Source: Chitinispirillales bacterium (GTDB lineage Bacteria > Fibrobacterota > Chitinivibrionia > Chitinivibrionales > Chitinispirillaceae). From it: 18,246 nt of DNA. Shown piece after piece: positions 1 to 8,802 of this stretch; position 1 is the stretch's first letter; each line of letters starts with the position of its first letter. The DNA lies in the NCBI GenBank assembly GCA_031254445.1, contig JAIRUL010000090.1, forward strand, positions 1-18,246, given 5' to 3'. A program made the position numbers and the translations under genes. Under the pieces are notes generated by a model. The model was not told the DNA's origin. It searched no databases and saw only the letters and a list, made by a program, of their open reading frames with translations.

Positions 1-258
1 GTGGGTTTCTTTTGGCAGGGGTTGGGCATAAAGGGCGGGGCGCTTTACGTTTACGGGCCTACCGGCAGCCGCGTCAAGAAAATCAGCGTACGCGACGGCA
101 GCGCTTCGGGCAATATGGAGAGGCGCAAGATCGGGGAGTGGGATTTGACCGGCTACGGCGGGCGGGTTGTTTCCGAGGGCAGCTATGCGGTCAAGGGTAT
201 TGTAACGACCAAAGATGGGAAGAAGCGGAAAGTTTCCGTAGTTTTGGGCGTGAGGTAG
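1..258 (+). CDS. C-terminal end of a secreted/surface protein with FlgD-like Ig domain (5' truncated)
   Basis: Only the last 85 codons are in the window; the frame is open from base 1, so the GTG there need not be a start. The visible part has the pattern of the FlgD-like immunoglobulin fold that caps many secreted proteins: a strand of the type LYVYGPTGSRVKKI (residues 15-28), then WDLTGYGGRVVSEGSYAVKG (residues 47-66), matching the usual 'W-D-G-x-G-x-x-V-x-x-G-x-Y' signature, and a basic tail ending in KVSVVLGVR. In the FCB group such end domains are common on exported enzymes and adhesins and can act as sorting or anchoring modules; that role is inference here. Nothing can be said about the catalytic part, which lies upstream of the window. 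The gene ends 118 bases before ribE. Confidence 0.6.
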   Translation: MGFFWQGLGIKGGALYVYGPTGSRVKKISVRDGSASGNMERRKIGEWDLTGYGGRVVSEGSYAVKGIVTTKDGKKRKVSVVLGVR

Positions 259-341
259 GATTGGGGGCAATGAATGTGTACGCCGATGTTGTAATCGTCA
301 GCAAATGCCGGATAGTTGCGCGTTTGTCGTCGCCTAAATGC

Positions 342-370
342 TTGCGCGCTCCTTGCGCATAATGTATATT
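342..370 (+). promoter_or_regulatory. putative sigma70-type promoter of the rib operon
   Basis: TTGCGC (342-347) and TATATT (365-370) are separated by 17 bases. Transcription starting the usual 6-7 bases after the -10 would begin at about base 376-377, which is the A of the ribE ATG (377). No Shine-Dalgarno sequence is visible in front of that ATG, so a leaderless transcript is plausible. The call rests on hexamer matching only. A second AT-rich hexamer (TATAAA, 372-377) has no matching -35. Confidence 0.35.
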
Positions 371-376
371 GTATAA

Positions 377-1126
377 ATGTTTACCGGACTAATTGAGACA
401 ACCGGCGCCGTTGTCGGCGTCCGCCCCTACGGTAAAAGCGTGGAGCTTTGCGTTAGGCCCGGCGCGCCTGGTTTCATTGTGGGCATAGGGGCCTCGGTCG
501 CCGTCGACGGGGTTTGTTTGACGCTTGAGCGGCGCGGTTTAGGCGGGTTGATGTTTTTTACGGCGGTGGCCGAGACGCTTGGGCGCACCACGCTTGCCCA
601 TGCCGCGGCGGGGCGCAAGGTGAACCTCGAACGGGCGCTTTTGGCGAGCGGGCGCTTTGACGGCCACATAGTCTTGGGGCATGTCGACGCCGTTGGGCGG
701 ATTGTAAGCGACGAGCGCGTGGGGGCAAGCCTTGTGCGGACGGTTCGGCTTCCCGACGAGTTATCGCCTTTTATAGCCGAAAAGGGTTCTATCGCTATAG
801 ACGGGGTAAGTTTGACAATTGCGGAAGTCAAGCGCGGGGAAGTGTCGGTATCGTTAATTCCGGCCACCGTGGGCAAAACGGCGATTGCGGCAAAAGGCGT
901 AGGCGGCAGCGTAAACATAGAGTGCGATGTATTGGCTAAATATATGTACGGGATGATAAAGGCCGGGGCGCCGAGCGGTTTATCATCATCGGATATAAGG
1001 GGAGCCGCCGTTAGTAAAATAAAAATGCCAACCGGTAAAACGGCAATATCAATAAGTAGAGGCGAAGAACCGGTCGTCAACAAAAAAGAATCGTTGATTG
1101 ACAAAATGGAAAGGCTCGGTTTTTGA
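377..1126 (+). CDS. ribE: riboflavin synthase, alpha subunit
   Basis: Catalyses the last step of riboflavin synthesis, the dismutation of two 6,7-dimethyl-8-ribityllumazine molecules in the cytoplasm. The protein starts with the family hallmark MFTGLIE and shows the two-barrel duplication: DGVCLTL at 44-50 in the first half and DGVSLTI at 142-148 in the second, with [14 protein letters not shown] at 91-104 opening the second barrel. At 249 residues it is longer than the usual 200-215. The surplus is a Ser/Lys-rich low-complexity stretch at about 195-238, placed between the second barrel and a short end helix ([11 protein letters not shown]). ATG 377 is chosen because it gives the conserved N-terminus, although no Shine-Dalgarno is visible. 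The gene overlaps ribBA by four bases (TTGA). Confidence 0.95.
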   Translation: MFTGLIETTGAVVGVRPYGKSVELCVRPGAPGFIVGIGASVAVDGVCLTLERRGLGGLMFFTAVAETLGRTTLAHAAAGRKVNLERALLASGRFDGHIVLGHVDAVGRIVSDERVGASLVRTVRLPDELSPFIAEKGSIAIDGVSLTIAEVKRGEVSVSLIPATVGKTAIAAKGVGGSVNIECDVLAKYMYGMIKAGAPSGLSSSDIRGAAVSKIKMPTGKTAISISRGEEPVVNKKESLIDKMERLGF

Positions 1127-2340
1127 GAAGTTTTAGCGAGATAGAAGAGGTCATTGCCGATTACAAAAGCGGTAAAATCGTCATCATCGTAGATGACGAA
1201 GACCGCGAGAACGAGGGCGATCTTGCTTTCGCGTCGCAGCTGTGTACGCCGGAGAAGATAAACTTCATGGCCACGCACGGCCGCGGGCTGATTTGCGTTT
1301 CGATGGAGGGGAAGCGGCTCGACGAGCTTGGCATACCGCTTATGGTATCGGCGAATACTTCCAAGTTCGAGACGGCGTTTACCATATCGGTCGAGGCGCG
1401 CGACGGGACGACCACCGGCATTTCCGTCCACGATAGGTCGGCCACCGTTTTAAAGCTTGTCGACCCACTGAGCAAGCCCGCCGATTTCATCATGCCCGGG
1501 CATATGTTCCCTATAAGGGCGCGCGAGGGCGGAGTTTTGGTGCGCAGCGGGCAGACGGAGGCTTCGGTCGACTTGGCGCGGCTTTCGGGCCTTACCCCGT
1601 CCGGCGTGATCTGCGAGATCATGAACGAGGACGGGACGATGGCGCGGATGCCTCAGCTTATAGAAATCGGCAAGCGCCACGGGATAAAGATTGTCTCGGT
1701 GGTCGATATAATCCGCTACCGCACCGCGCACGAAAAGTTTGTCAAGCGCGCCGCCGAAACAAGGCTGCCTACCGAGTTTGGGGCGTTTCGCATGATCGCC
1801 TACGAAGAGAGTTTGGGCAGCGCGGTGCATATTGTCTTGCAGAGCGGGGACATCGACCCGGATAGGCCCACGCTTGCGCGGGTTCACTCCGAGTGTTTCA
1901 CCGGCGACCTTTTGGGGTCGCGGCGCTGCGACTGCGGCGAACAGCTGCATACCGCTATGCGCAGGGTGTCAAGCGAGGGCGGGGTTATCCTCTACCTGCG
2001 CCAAGAGGGCAGGGGGATAGGGCTTGTAAACAAGCTCCGCGCCTACGCCCTTCAAGACGGCGGCATGGATACGGTAGAGGCCAACGAGCACCTCGGATTT
2101 GCGCCGGATTTGCGCGACTACGGCATAGGCGCGCAGATATTAGCCGATCTCGGCATACGCAAATTGCGCCTTATGACGAACAACCCGCGTAAGATCGTGG
2201 GGCTTGAAGGGTACGGGCTTGAGGTGGCTGAAAGGGTGCCGATCGAGGTCGACCCTTGCCATGAGAATAAAAAATACCTCCGCACGAAGAAGCAAAAGAT
2301 GGGTCACATTTTTGAAGGGAGCGGCGTATGCCAACCGTAG
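1123..2340 (+). CDS. ribBA: bifunctional 3,4-dihydroxy-2-butanone 4-phosphate synthase / GTP cyclohydrolase II
   Basis: Supplies both precursors of riboflavin: the N-terminal half converts ribulose 5-phosphate to dihydroxybutanone phosphate, the C-terminal half opens GTP. The RibB half (about 1-200) has the metal and substrate loop [11 protein letters not shown] (24-34), THGRGLIC (51-58) and [12 protein letters not shown] (126-137). The RibA half (about 205-400) has [18 protein letters not shown] (255-272) with the zinc cysteines C258, C269 and C271, then [10 protein letters not shown] (292-301) and [14 protein letters not shown] (353-366). Both active sites look intact and the length of 405 is typical. 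The start is TTG at 1123, overlapping the ribE stop, with GGAAAGG eight bases upstream; the next ATG (1268) would delete the RibB active site. Translation is probably coupled to ribE. Confidence 0.95.
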   Translation: MRSFSEIEEVIADYKSGKIVIIVDDEDRENEGDLAFASQLCTPEKINFMATHGRGLICVSMEGKRLDELGIPLMVSANTSKFETAFTISVEARDGTTTGISVHDRSATVLKLVDPLSKPADFIMPGHMFPIRAREGGVLVRSGQTEASVDLARLSGLTPSGVICEIMNEDGTMARMPQLIEIGKRHGIKIVSVVDIIRYRTAHEKFVKRAAETRLPTEFGAFRMIAYEESLGSAVHIVLQSGDIDPDRPTLARVHSECFTGDLLGSRRCDCGEQLHTAMRRVSSEGGVILYLRQEGRGIGLVNKLRAYALQDGGMDTVEANEHLGFAPDLRDYGIGAQILADLGIRKLRLMTNNPRKIVGLEGYGLEVAERVPIEVDPCHENKKYLRTKKQKMGHIFEGSGVCQP

Positions 2341-2792
2341 TGCAGGGAGTTTTTAGCGGGAGCGGAAAAAAGTTCGGCATCGTGGCCGGCCGGTTCAACG
2401 AGCTTATCACGGGAAAGTTGCTCGAGGGCGCTTACGATTGCTTAGAGCGCCACGGGGTTTCGCTTAACGATGTCACGGTGTGTTGGGTGCCGGGTTCGTT
2501 TGAGATACCGGTTGCGGCGCAGCGTATGGCGCGCGCTAAAAAGTTCGACGCCATTATATGCTTGGGCACGGTGATACGCGGCAGCACCCCGCACTTCGAC
2601 TACGTCGCGTCTGAGGTGTCTAAGGGCGTCGCAGCGGTTAGCCTCGCCGAGAGTTTGCCTGTGATATTCGGCGTCCTAACTACAGATAGCATCGAGCAGG
2701 CGGTTGAGCGCGCGGGGACGAAAGCGGGCAACAAGGGTTGGGACGCGGCTCTATCCGCGCTTGAGATGTCAGACTTGTTTACTAAGATTTAA
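2328..2792 (+). CDS. ribH: 6,7-dimethyl-8-ribityllumazine synthase
   Basis: Condenses dihydroxybutanone phosphate, made by the RibB half of the preceding gene, with the pyrimidine product to form lumazine, the substrate of RibE. The 154 residues are the normal family length. Visible motifs are GRFNELI (21-27), PGSFEIP (55-61), [14 protein letters not shown] (80-93, with the catalytic-type His at 89), FGVLTTD (114-120) and EQAVERAG (123-130). The ATG lies inside the last codons of ribBA (13-base overlap) with GGGAG just upstream, so the two are translationally linked. The family forms hollow 60-mers or pentamers; which one applies here cannot be read from sequence. Confidence 0.96.
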   Translation: MPTVVQGVFSGSGKKFGIVAGRFNELITGKLLEGAYDCLERHGVSLNDVTVCWVPGSFEIPVAAQRMARAKKFDAIICLGTVIRGSTPHFDYVASEVSKGVAAVSLAESLPVIFGVLTTDSIEQAVERAGTKAGNKGWDAALSALEMSDLFTKI

Positions 2793-2812
2793 CGAAGATA
2801 CACGGGGGAAAG

Positions 2813-3292
2813 ATGCCTGAACAAAAACGAATAGACGGCGGCCTCGCCCGCGATAGGCACGCGAGCCGCGAGCTTGCATTGCGCACGCTCTATGCTTACG
2901 AGGTCGATACCAGCGGCTCGTGGAAGCAAATGCTTGACAGTATCGCCGAGAACGACGAGCTTGGCGCGAAGGTAAAAAAGTACGCGTCGACGCTAGTAGG
3001 CGCCGTAGTGAAAAACCTTGAGGCCATAGACGCCGCGATATCGCGCAAGGCGGTCAACTGGGAGCTGCGCAGGATGGCCGCGGTAGATCGAAACGTGCTC
3101 AGGCTCGCTTCGGCCGAGCTCATGTACTTTAAGGAGAAAGTGCCGTTTAGGGTCGCGATAGACGAAGCGGTTGAAATCGCGAAGACTTATGGCACAGATG
3201 ACTCCGGAAAGTTTGTAAACGGCATTTTAGATTCCATACGCAAGGAATCGCATCAAAAAGCGGGTAGCGGCGATGGCGAAAAAAAAACATAG
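2813..3292 (+). CDS. nusB: transcription antitermination / rRNA processing factor NusB
   Basis: NusB binds boxA RNA together with NusE (ribosomal protein S10) and promotes antitermination of rRNA operons. The 159-residue protein has the family's all-helical layout: [18 protein letters not shown] near the N-terminus, [18 protein letters not shown] in the middle, and [20 protein letters not shown] followed by KFVNGILD near the end. A short charged tail ([11 protein letters not shown]) follows the fold. GGGGGAAAG just before the ATG is a strong ribosome-binding site. nusB directly after ribH is a very common bacterial arrangement. The stop codon lies 20 bases inside the next gene, and the overlap holds a run of nine A residues (3279-3287). 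Confidence 0.94.
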   Translation: MPEQKRIDGGLARDRHASRELALRTLYAYEVDTSGSWKQMLDSIAENDELGAKVKKYASTLVGAVVKNLEAIDAAISRKAVNWELRRMAAVDRNVLRLASAELMYFKEKVPFRVAIDEAVEIAKTYGTDDSGKFVNGILDSIRKESHQKAGSGDGEKKT

Positions 3293-5714
3293 CGGCGGGC
3301 CTAGCCTGTCGGCTGCCGCTTTAGGCAAAACCACCGCGCAGCCTCAAAACCCGCGCCGCGCCCTCATCGTGCCGATAGCGGCTATAGCCGTTCTTTGGCT
3401 AGTCCAGTTTTGGGGTATTCTGGCCGGCCGCGGAAAGCTGTGGGAGGATATAGCGTTGTACGAGTTCCCCGTCCGCGCTTTCGCGCGTATGGCGCTGTTT
3501 AGCGGCGAGTTCCCGCATTGGAACCCGTTCACGTTCGGCGGAATGCCGTTCTTCGCTACTGGAACCGGAATGCTGTATCCTGCCAACCTATTCTTATCGC
3601 TCTTGCCAATAGGCAATTCGGCGCTTTGGTATCTGCTTCAAGTCGTTATCGTTTTACATGCGCTAATTGCCGGTGTCTGTATGTACGCGTATCTGCGCGC
3701 CCATAGGCGGACGTATGCCGCGTCGCTCTTCGGCGCGGTGGCCTTTATGCTTGGCGGGTACATGGTCACGCACATCATCCACCCGAGCATCTTCTTCATA
3801 GCCGCGTGGTTACCGTTAATAGTATTGCTCTTAGAAAAAGGCATCGGTGAAGTCAAATTGCCGTATGCAGTGATGGGCGGGATGCTCTTGGGTTTTGTGA
3901 TGTTAGTCGGGCATGCGCAGGTTATGTTCTACGCGGTTATAGCTCTCCTCTTATACGCAGTATTCCTAGCTTGTCAATCAAAGGAACGGATGGTTTGGCG
4001 CGGCGCGGCGTCAGCCCTATTCTTCGCCGTGGCGGCGGGGCTTTGCCTTGTGCAGTATTTGCCGATATTTGAGGCGAGCGGGCACACGGCGCGAATTGAA
4101 TACACTATGGCCGACGCGAGCGAAGGTTCGCTGCAATTCGCCCAGCTCATCACCGCGCTCCTTCCAAAAGTCTTTGGGGCGTATACCGGCACAGATGGCG
4201 TTCCGGCATTTTGGCTCGCCGATAATTTCAAGCACGGCTACTACAATTACTGGGAGTCGAGCTTTTATTTCGGTGTGTCTACGCTTTTGCTTTCGGTGTT
4301 CCTATTCCGCAAAATCAAGTCCGACCGCAAGGTACAGTTTGCCGCGGCGCTAGCGCTTCTGAGTTTCTTGATAGCGCTCGGAGGAAACTTCTTTTTCTAC
4401 AAAATGCTCTTCGCGCTTGGCATCCCGGGTTTCAATTCGTTCAGGCATACGCCTAGGATACTCTTTATATGGGGTTTTCTATTCCCGGTAATGGCCGCCG
4501 CCGCGCTCGATTCGCTAAATGACCTAAAATCATCGAAGACGCTTAAAATTGCGTCGGTTTCGCTCTGCGCCGCCGCGCTGCTTTTGGGGCTTATCGCTGC
4601 CGCCGGTGGGTTAGCGTCCGTGTTTCCCGAGATGGCCGCAATGCGCGAGCGGGCAGATTACGCGTCGCGGCAAGGCGGCATTCTACTCATGAACGCGCTA
4701 TTCTTTGGGACGGTATTGATACTCTTCTTCAAAAATACCGTAAGCGAAAAAACGGCGAAAATCCTCGTCGTAGCTTGCCTCTCCGTAGACATGCTTGTCT
4801 TTGCCGCCGGCCAACATATCACAAGCGGTATTGGGGCCGACAAGGTATTCGGAAGGGCGGATGGCACCGTAGAGACGATAAAGAATTTGCGCCAAAACGA
4901 GATATTCAGATTCAACTCGCGGCAGTACATTGTCTCGCCTGGAGCTAAACTTGGCAGGCAGACAAACCTGATGCTTATGGATAGAAATCAAGGGTACGTG
5001 AGCGGCGTGGAGATTACCGAGGGCTACAACCAATTCCGCCTAAAGAATGCGACGCTGCCATTAGACGGCGCAAGGTTCAACACGATGCTCGATCTTATGA
5101 ACGTGAGGTACTACGTCAATCCACATGCCGCCGGCACGGGCGAAGTGCTGCGCAACGAAACTTGCTTGCCGCGGGCCAAGCTCTTTTATAAGGCAAAAGT
5201 CATCGATACGGGCGTTGTCGTTGACGTTTCGGATTTTAGCGCTGATTCGCTCGTATTGGATTATATGAACGGGCTGAGTTTTGACCACCGTAGCGAGATC
5301 GTGGTAACCGATCCTGACTTAGCTAAATTCACGGGCGGCGGCGAAGGCGGGGCGGGGGAGGCGAAAATCACTAAGTATGGATTAAATAGGATTGAACTCG
5401 ACGTCGATACCGACCGCGAAGCCATTCTGTGGATGAGCGAGATATGGTACCCGTCGTGGAAAGCGTCGATAAACGGCAATAAAACCAAGATTTATAGGGC
5501 TGATTATAGCTTTAGGGCGGTGATAGTCCCCGCAGGAAAATCCAAAGTAGTGTTTAAGTTTGAATCGGTATTATTCAATATCGGAGCGGTGGTAAGCCTA
5601 TTGACGCTTGTATTGTCATCGGTGTATTTAGTATTAGCGTTTGTAAATAAAAAACAATGGACAATGAACAGTGAATCGCCAAATACAATATCGGCGAAGC
5701 CGTTCCGCCATTGA
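3273..5714 (+). CDS. YfhO-family polytopic membrane protein, predicted GT-C glycosyltransferase
   Basis: An 813-residue protein with a basic cytoplasmic N-terminus, about a dozen hydrophobic segments between residues 29 and about 520, a soluble region of about 240 residues, and a final membrane segment near 775-800. The first external loop carries [12 protein letters not shown] (55-66; acidic pair E58/D59) and [16 protein letters not shown] (82-97), the signature stretch of the YfhO family. In Bacillus subtilis YfhO adds sugars to lipoteichoic acid using a polyprenyl-phosphate sugar made by CsbB; by analogy this protein would transfer a lipid-linked sugar on the outer face of the inner membrane. 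The acceptor is unknown. Its start overlaps nusB by 20 bases. The last 20 or so codons run through an inverted repeat (5657-5725) and look unrelated to the family. Confidence 0.85.
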   Translation: MAKKKHSGGPSLSAAALGKTTAQPQNPRRALIVPIAAIAVLWLVQFWGILAGRGKLWEDIALYEFPVRAFARMALFSGEFPHWNPFTFGGMPFFATGTGMLYPANLFLSLLPIGNSALWYLLQVVIVLHALIAGVCMYAYLRAHRRTYAASLFGAVAFMLGGYMVTHIIHPSIFFIAAWLPLIVLLLEKGIGEVKLPYAVMGGMLLGFVMLVGHAQVMFYAVIALLLYAVFLACQSKERMVWRGAASALFFAVAAGLCLVQYLPIFEASGHTARIEYTMADASEGSLQFAQLITALLPKVFGAYTGTDGVPAFWLADNFKHGYYNYWESSFYFGVSTLLLSVFLFRKIKSDRKVQFAAALALLSFLIALGGNFFFYKMLFALGIPGFNSFRHTPRILFIWGFLFPVMAAAALDSLNDLKSSKTLKIASVSLCAAALLLGLIAAAGGLASVFPEMAAMRERADYASRQGGILLMNALFFGTVLILFFKNTVSEKTAKILVVACLSVDMLVFAAGQHITSGIGADKVFGRADGTVETIKNLRQNEIFRFNSRQYIVSPGAKLGRQTNLMLMDRNQGYVSGVEITEGYNQFRLKNATLPLDGARFNTMLDLMNVRYYVNPHAAGTGEVLRNETCLPRAKLFYKAKVIDTGVVVDVSDFSADSLVLDYMNGLSFDHRSEIVVTDPDLAKFTGGGEGGAGEAKITKYGLNRIELDVDTDREAILWMSEIWYPSWKASINGNKTKIYRADYSFRAVIVPAGKSKVVFKFESVLFNIGAVVSLLTLVLSSVYLVLAFVNKKQWTMNSESPNTISAKPFRH

Positions 5715-5725
5715 GCATTGTCCAT
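5657..5725. repeat. inverted repeat overlapping the 3' end of the YfhO gene
   Basis: A perfect 10-base inverted repeat, ATGGACAATG at 5657-5666 and CATTGTCCAT at 5716-5725, encloses about 49 bases that contain a smaller pair (CGCC 5677-5680 and GGCG 5692-5695). The left arm and spacer are translated as the end of the YfhO protein and the stop codon lies just before the right arm. It looks like a small dispersed palindromic element or a folded mRNA 3' end rather than a classical terminator, since no T-run follows. Confidence 0.5.
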
Positions 5726-5740
5726 AATAGGTCTTAGCAA

Positions 5741-6853
5741 ATGAACGTACTAATTCTCAATTGGCGCGACATGGAGCACCCCGAGGCCGGCGGCGCGGAG
5801 GTTCACTTGTTTGAGATTTTTGGGCGCTTGGCTAAAAAGGGGTACGGGGTGACGTTGCTCACAACACGTTTTGCGAGGTGTAAAGAACGTACAGTGTACC
5901 GCGGCGTCGAGGTATTGCGGCGTGGCAATAATTATTTATTTAACCGGCAAGCGCCGTTTTTAATCAAAAAACTTCTCAAAGAGAGGCGCTTTGACTGCAT
6001 TATCGACGACGTCAACAAGCTTCCGTTTTACTCAAACATCCGCTTCCCGCATATGCCATGCGGGGCGTTTTTTCACCATCTATTTGGCAAAACAGTTTTT
6101 CAGTTGACAAATCCTCCTATGGCGCTATATGTATATTTGACGGAGAGGGCATACGGGCGCAAGTACGGGAAATCGCTATGCTGCACGGTGTCGAAAAGCA
6201 CGGCGGAAGAGCTTGTTAGGCTTGGGTTCGACGAAAGTAAGATGTCAATCATTGAGAACGGCATTGATACGGACATATATTGCCCGGACGATTCGGTAAA
6301 ACGGGAGGATGATCTGCTTTTGTATGTAGGGCGGGTTAAGAAGTACAAGCGCGTTGACTATATCCTCGAGGCGATGAGCATCCTCGGCAAGAAAGGGCGG
6401 GCGCTTAGGCTTGCGGTTGTTGGGGCGGGGGATGATTTGTCTAGGCTTAAAAGGCGGTCGCGCGAATTGGGGTTGGATAGCAGGGTTGACTTTGCCGGCT
6501 TTGTTGACGAGAAAAGGAAAGTTGAATTGTTGAGAAAGGCCGCTATTTTCGTCAATCCGTCCGAGAAAGAGGGTTGGGGGATAACGAACATCGAGGCGAG
6601 CGCGTGCGGGACGCCGGTCGTGGCAAATGCCGCGCCTGGCCTGCGCGATTCGGTTGTCGACGGTGAGACCGGTTTGCTTTACAAGGAGAATGATGTGCAA
6701 TCATTATCCGAATCGATAGAAAAACTATTGGGCGACGATTCTATGAGGCGAAGTTTCGGCGGGCGGGGCCGCCTTTGGGCGGAAAAATTTTCTTGGGACG
6801 CAAGCGCGGAGAAGGTGGAGCGGTGGCTTCGGAAAATAGTGCACGAAAAATAA
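5741..6853 (+). CDS. GT4-family glycosyltransferase
   Basis: A 370-residue cytosolic retaining glycosyltransferase of the GT-B fold. The N-terminal domain opens with NVLILNWRDMEHPEAGGAEVH (2-22), where the GGAE loop is typical for acceptor-side binding in GT4 enzymes. The C-terminal domain (about 190-370) shows LLLYVGRVKKYKRVD (192-206), then the donor-binding signature EKEGWGITNIEASACGTPVV with the E-x7-E pair E277/E285, and APGLRDSVVDGETGLL. It probably adds a sugar from a nucleotide donor to a lipid-linked or saccharide acceptor. Donor and acceptor are not predictable. It starts 26 bases after the YfhO stop with a weak ribosome-binding site (TAGGT) and overlaps the next gene, so it belongs to the same cassette. 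Confidence 0.9.
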   Translation: MNVLILNWRDMEHPEAGGAEVHLFEIFGRLAKKGYGVTLLTTRFARCKERTVYRGVEVLRRGNNYLFNRQAPFLIKKLLKERRFDCIIDDVNKLPFYSNIRFPHMPCGAFFHHLFGKTVFQLTNPPMALYVYLTERAYGRKYGKSLCCTVSKSTAEELVRLGFDESKMSIIENGIDTDIYCPDDSVKREDDLLLYVGRVKKYKRVDYILEAMSILGKKGRALRLAVVGAGDDLSRLKRRSRELGLDSRVDFAGFVDEKRKVELLRKAAIFVNPSEKEGWGITNIEASACGTPVVANAAPGLRDSVVDGETGLLYKENDVQSLSESIEKLLGDDSMRRSFGGRGRLWAEKFSWDASAEKVERWLRKIVHEK

Positions 6854-7812
6854 TCCTAAACGCGTGTAAATTGCTCGCGACCGTCCTTATAATCGCGTTT
6901 CTCATCCGTAAACTCGGCTGGGCAACTATCGTCGACACGGTGAGCGGCGCGAATCCGCTGTGGCTTGCCGTCGGCGTCGCGGTGTTTCTTGTAAGCGGTT
7001 GGCTCGGCGTCGTTCAGTGGCGGCTGCTCCTCGTAAACCGCGGGCTCAAACTAACATTCGCCCGCGCCTTTAAACTATATTTTGTAGGTATGTTTTTCAA
7101 CAATTTCATCATGGGCGGCATAGTGGGCGACGCCGTTAAAATAGCCTCCATCCGCTCGCAGGACGGCAAGGGCATGGTGGGCTTCGCCGCCACGTTCCTA
7201 GACCGCTTCGCCGGGCTCTGGGCGATGTGCGGGTTTGCCGTTATAGGGAGCTTTATCCTCTTAAACCGCGGGATGCTCACGCACGGGCGTGTCACGACCG
7301 CGGTTATCGCGCTCTTCGCCGCGTTTGCGCTCTTCGCCGGCATCATGCTCTTCCTCATTGTCAAGCCGCTGCAAACGGGCTTTTTTTCTATCACGGATAA
7401 ATTCGCCGTATGCCGCAAATTTAAGGTAAGGGAGATTATCTCGGAGACGCTCATCGAGGCGCGTGACTTCAAGCTCTTAGCGGCGATAGGGGCGCTCGCC
7501 GGAGTTACCCAGTTTTTGCGCATAAGCGTCCATGTGCTCACCGCAGCCTCCTTGGGCTTGCTTACGGCGGAGAACTTTCAGTATTTTTTTATATTTGTGC
7601 CGATGATCGCCATGCTCATGACCATCCCGCTCCCTTTCGGGGTGCGCGAAGCCGCCGGCGGGGCGCTCTTCGCGCTGGCCGGATTCCCGGGCGACGCGGC
7701 GTTCATCATGGGCTTTTTAGCGTCGCTCATAGGCATAGCCGTAAGCGCGCTGGGCGGGGTGTTCTTTGTCACAGGGAAAATATACAAACCAAATAATATG
7801 AACGCGGGGTAG
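6823..7812 (+). CDS. UPF0104 / LPG_synthase_TM-like polytopic membrane protein (possible flippase)
   Basis: About 329 residues with roughly eight hydrophobic segments and few soluble stretches. It shows the marks of the lysylphosphatidylglycerol synthase TM / AglD-like family: WLGVVQWRLLL early, FFNNFIMGGIVGDAVKIA (about 91-108), FLDRFAGLWA (about 125-134), and MTIPLPFGVREAAGGALF near the C-terminus, corresponding to the usual 'P.G.REA' block. The soluble aminoacyl-transferase half of MprF is absent. Members are often encoded beside GT2/GT4 enzymes and are thought to move or modify lipid-linked intermediates. I start at GTG 6823, preceded by AAGG; a longer TTG start at 6775 would add 16 residues that look like read-through of the overlapping glycosyltransferase gene. 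Overlap with that gene is 31 bases. Confidence 0.82.
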   Translation: MASENSARKIILNACKLLATVLIIAFLIRKLGWATIVDTVSGANPLWLAVGVAVFLVSGWLGVVQWRLLLVNRGLKLTFARAFKLYFVGMFFNNFIMGGIVGDAVKIASIRSQDGKGMVGFAATFLDRFAGLWAMCGFAVIGSFILLNRGMLTHGRVTTAVIALFAAFALFAGIMLFLIVKPLQTGFFSITDKFAVCRKFKVREIISETLIEARDFKLLAAIGALAGVTQFLRISVHVLTAASLGLLTAENFQYFFIFVPMIAMLMTIPLPFGVREAAGGALFALAGFPGDAAFIMGFLASLIGIAVSALGGVFFVTGKIYKPNNMNAG

Positions 7813-7814
7813 TG

Positions 7815-8798
7815 ATGGAAACATTGAATAGCGCCGGTAACGGTACATGGGACGCGGACGGCGGCAAATGCGTCGATATCTCTATCGTTGTTCCCCTCTA
7901 CAACGAAGAGGAGAGCCTGCCGGAACTTATGAAAGGCATCTCCGATACGCTTGGCGAGATGGGGAAATCATACGAAACGGTCTTTGTTGACGACGGTAGT
8001 TCCGACGCCTCGTTCGACGTTGTTAAATCGCTTCGCAAAACCTACGGCGCCCGCGTCAAAGCCCTGCGCTTCAGCCGCAACTGCGGCAAGTCCGCCGCGC
8101 TCCACGCCGGAATCGCCCTTGCCTGCGGCGGCATAATCGTCACTATGGACGCCGACTTGCAGGACGACCCCAAGGCCATCCCGGAGATGGTCGCTAAACT
8201 CGGCGAGGGCTGGGACGTGGTCAGCGGCTGGAAAAAAGTGCGCCACGACCCGCTCGGCAAAACGTTCCCGTCAAAAATTTGGAACGCCATGACCTCCGTC
8301 GTCTCCGGCCTGCGCCTCCACGACTTCAACTGCGGCTTCAAAGCCTACCGCGCCGGCGCCGCCAAAAACTTAGACATCTACGGCGAACGCCATCGCTACC
8401 TTCCAGCCATGGCCCACTGGGACGGTTGCCGCGTAACCGAAACCGTAGTCCCGCACCACGCGCGCAAGTTCGGCAAATCCAAGTTCGGCGCATGGCGCAT
8501 GTTCAACGGCGCGATGGACATGATAACGCTGCTGTTTTTAAAGCGCTACATGAAAAGCCCTATGCATTTCTTTGGAATACTAGGGATGCTGCTGATAGGC
8601 GCAGGCGTGGGCGTGCTAGGGTACTTCGGCGTGATGTGGGTGATAACCGGAGCGATGAGGATAAGGCCTCTAACGCTGTTAGCCGTTGGGTCTATGGTGA
8701 TGGGGGTGCAGTTTATATCAATAGGCCTGATTGGGGAGATGATTACTAATTCGTTGCAGGGCAGGAGGCAGTATTCTATACGGGAGAGGCTGGAGTAA
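7815..8798 (+). CDS. GT2-family polyprenol-phosphate glycosyltransferase (DPM1/GtrB/CsbB-like)
   Basis: A 327-residue membrane-bound GT2 enzyme. The catalytic domain has DISIVVPLYNEEESLP (21-36), VDDGSSD (58-64), RFSRNCGKSAALHAG (85-99), MDADLQDDP (111-119, the metal-binding D-x-D) and LHDFNCGFKAYR (168-179), with YLPAMA (195-200): the layout of dolichol/undecaprenol-phosphate mannosyl- or glucosyltransferases. Two hydrophobic segments near 251-278 and 284-311 anchor it in the inner membrane, as in GtrB, ArnC and CsbB. It would charge polyprenyl phosphate with one sugar, feeding a flippase and the YfhO-type enzyme. ATG 7815 follows GGGG by five bases; the in-frame GTG at 7812 directly before it is a possible alternative. 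Confidence 0.9.
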   Translation: METLNSAGNGTWDADGGKCVDISIVVPLYNEEESLPELMKGISDTLGEMGKSYETVFVDDGSSDASFDVVKSLRKTYGARVKALRFSRNCGKSAALHAGIALACGGIIVTMDADLQDDPKAIPEMVAKLGEGWDVVSGWKKVRHDPLGKTFPSKIWNAMTSVVSGLRLHDFNCGFKAYRAGAAKNLDIYGERHRYLPAMAHWDGCRVTETVVPHHARKFGKSKFGAWRMFNGAMDMITLLFLKRYMKSPMHFFGILGMLLIGAGVGVLGYFGVMWVITGAMRIRPLTLLAVGSMVMGVQFISIGLIGEMITNSLQGRRQYSIRERLE

Positions 8799-8802
8799 AG
8801 CC

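Noticed and set aside
259..376. FMN riboswitch before the riboflavin operon.
   Set aside because: None of the conserved RFN blocks is recognisable in the 118 bases and the likely transcript starts at the ATG.
427..1431. A 334-codon minus-strand frame across ribE and ribBA.
   Set aside because: Both plus-strand genes have full family motifs and the opposite frame has no recognisable domain.
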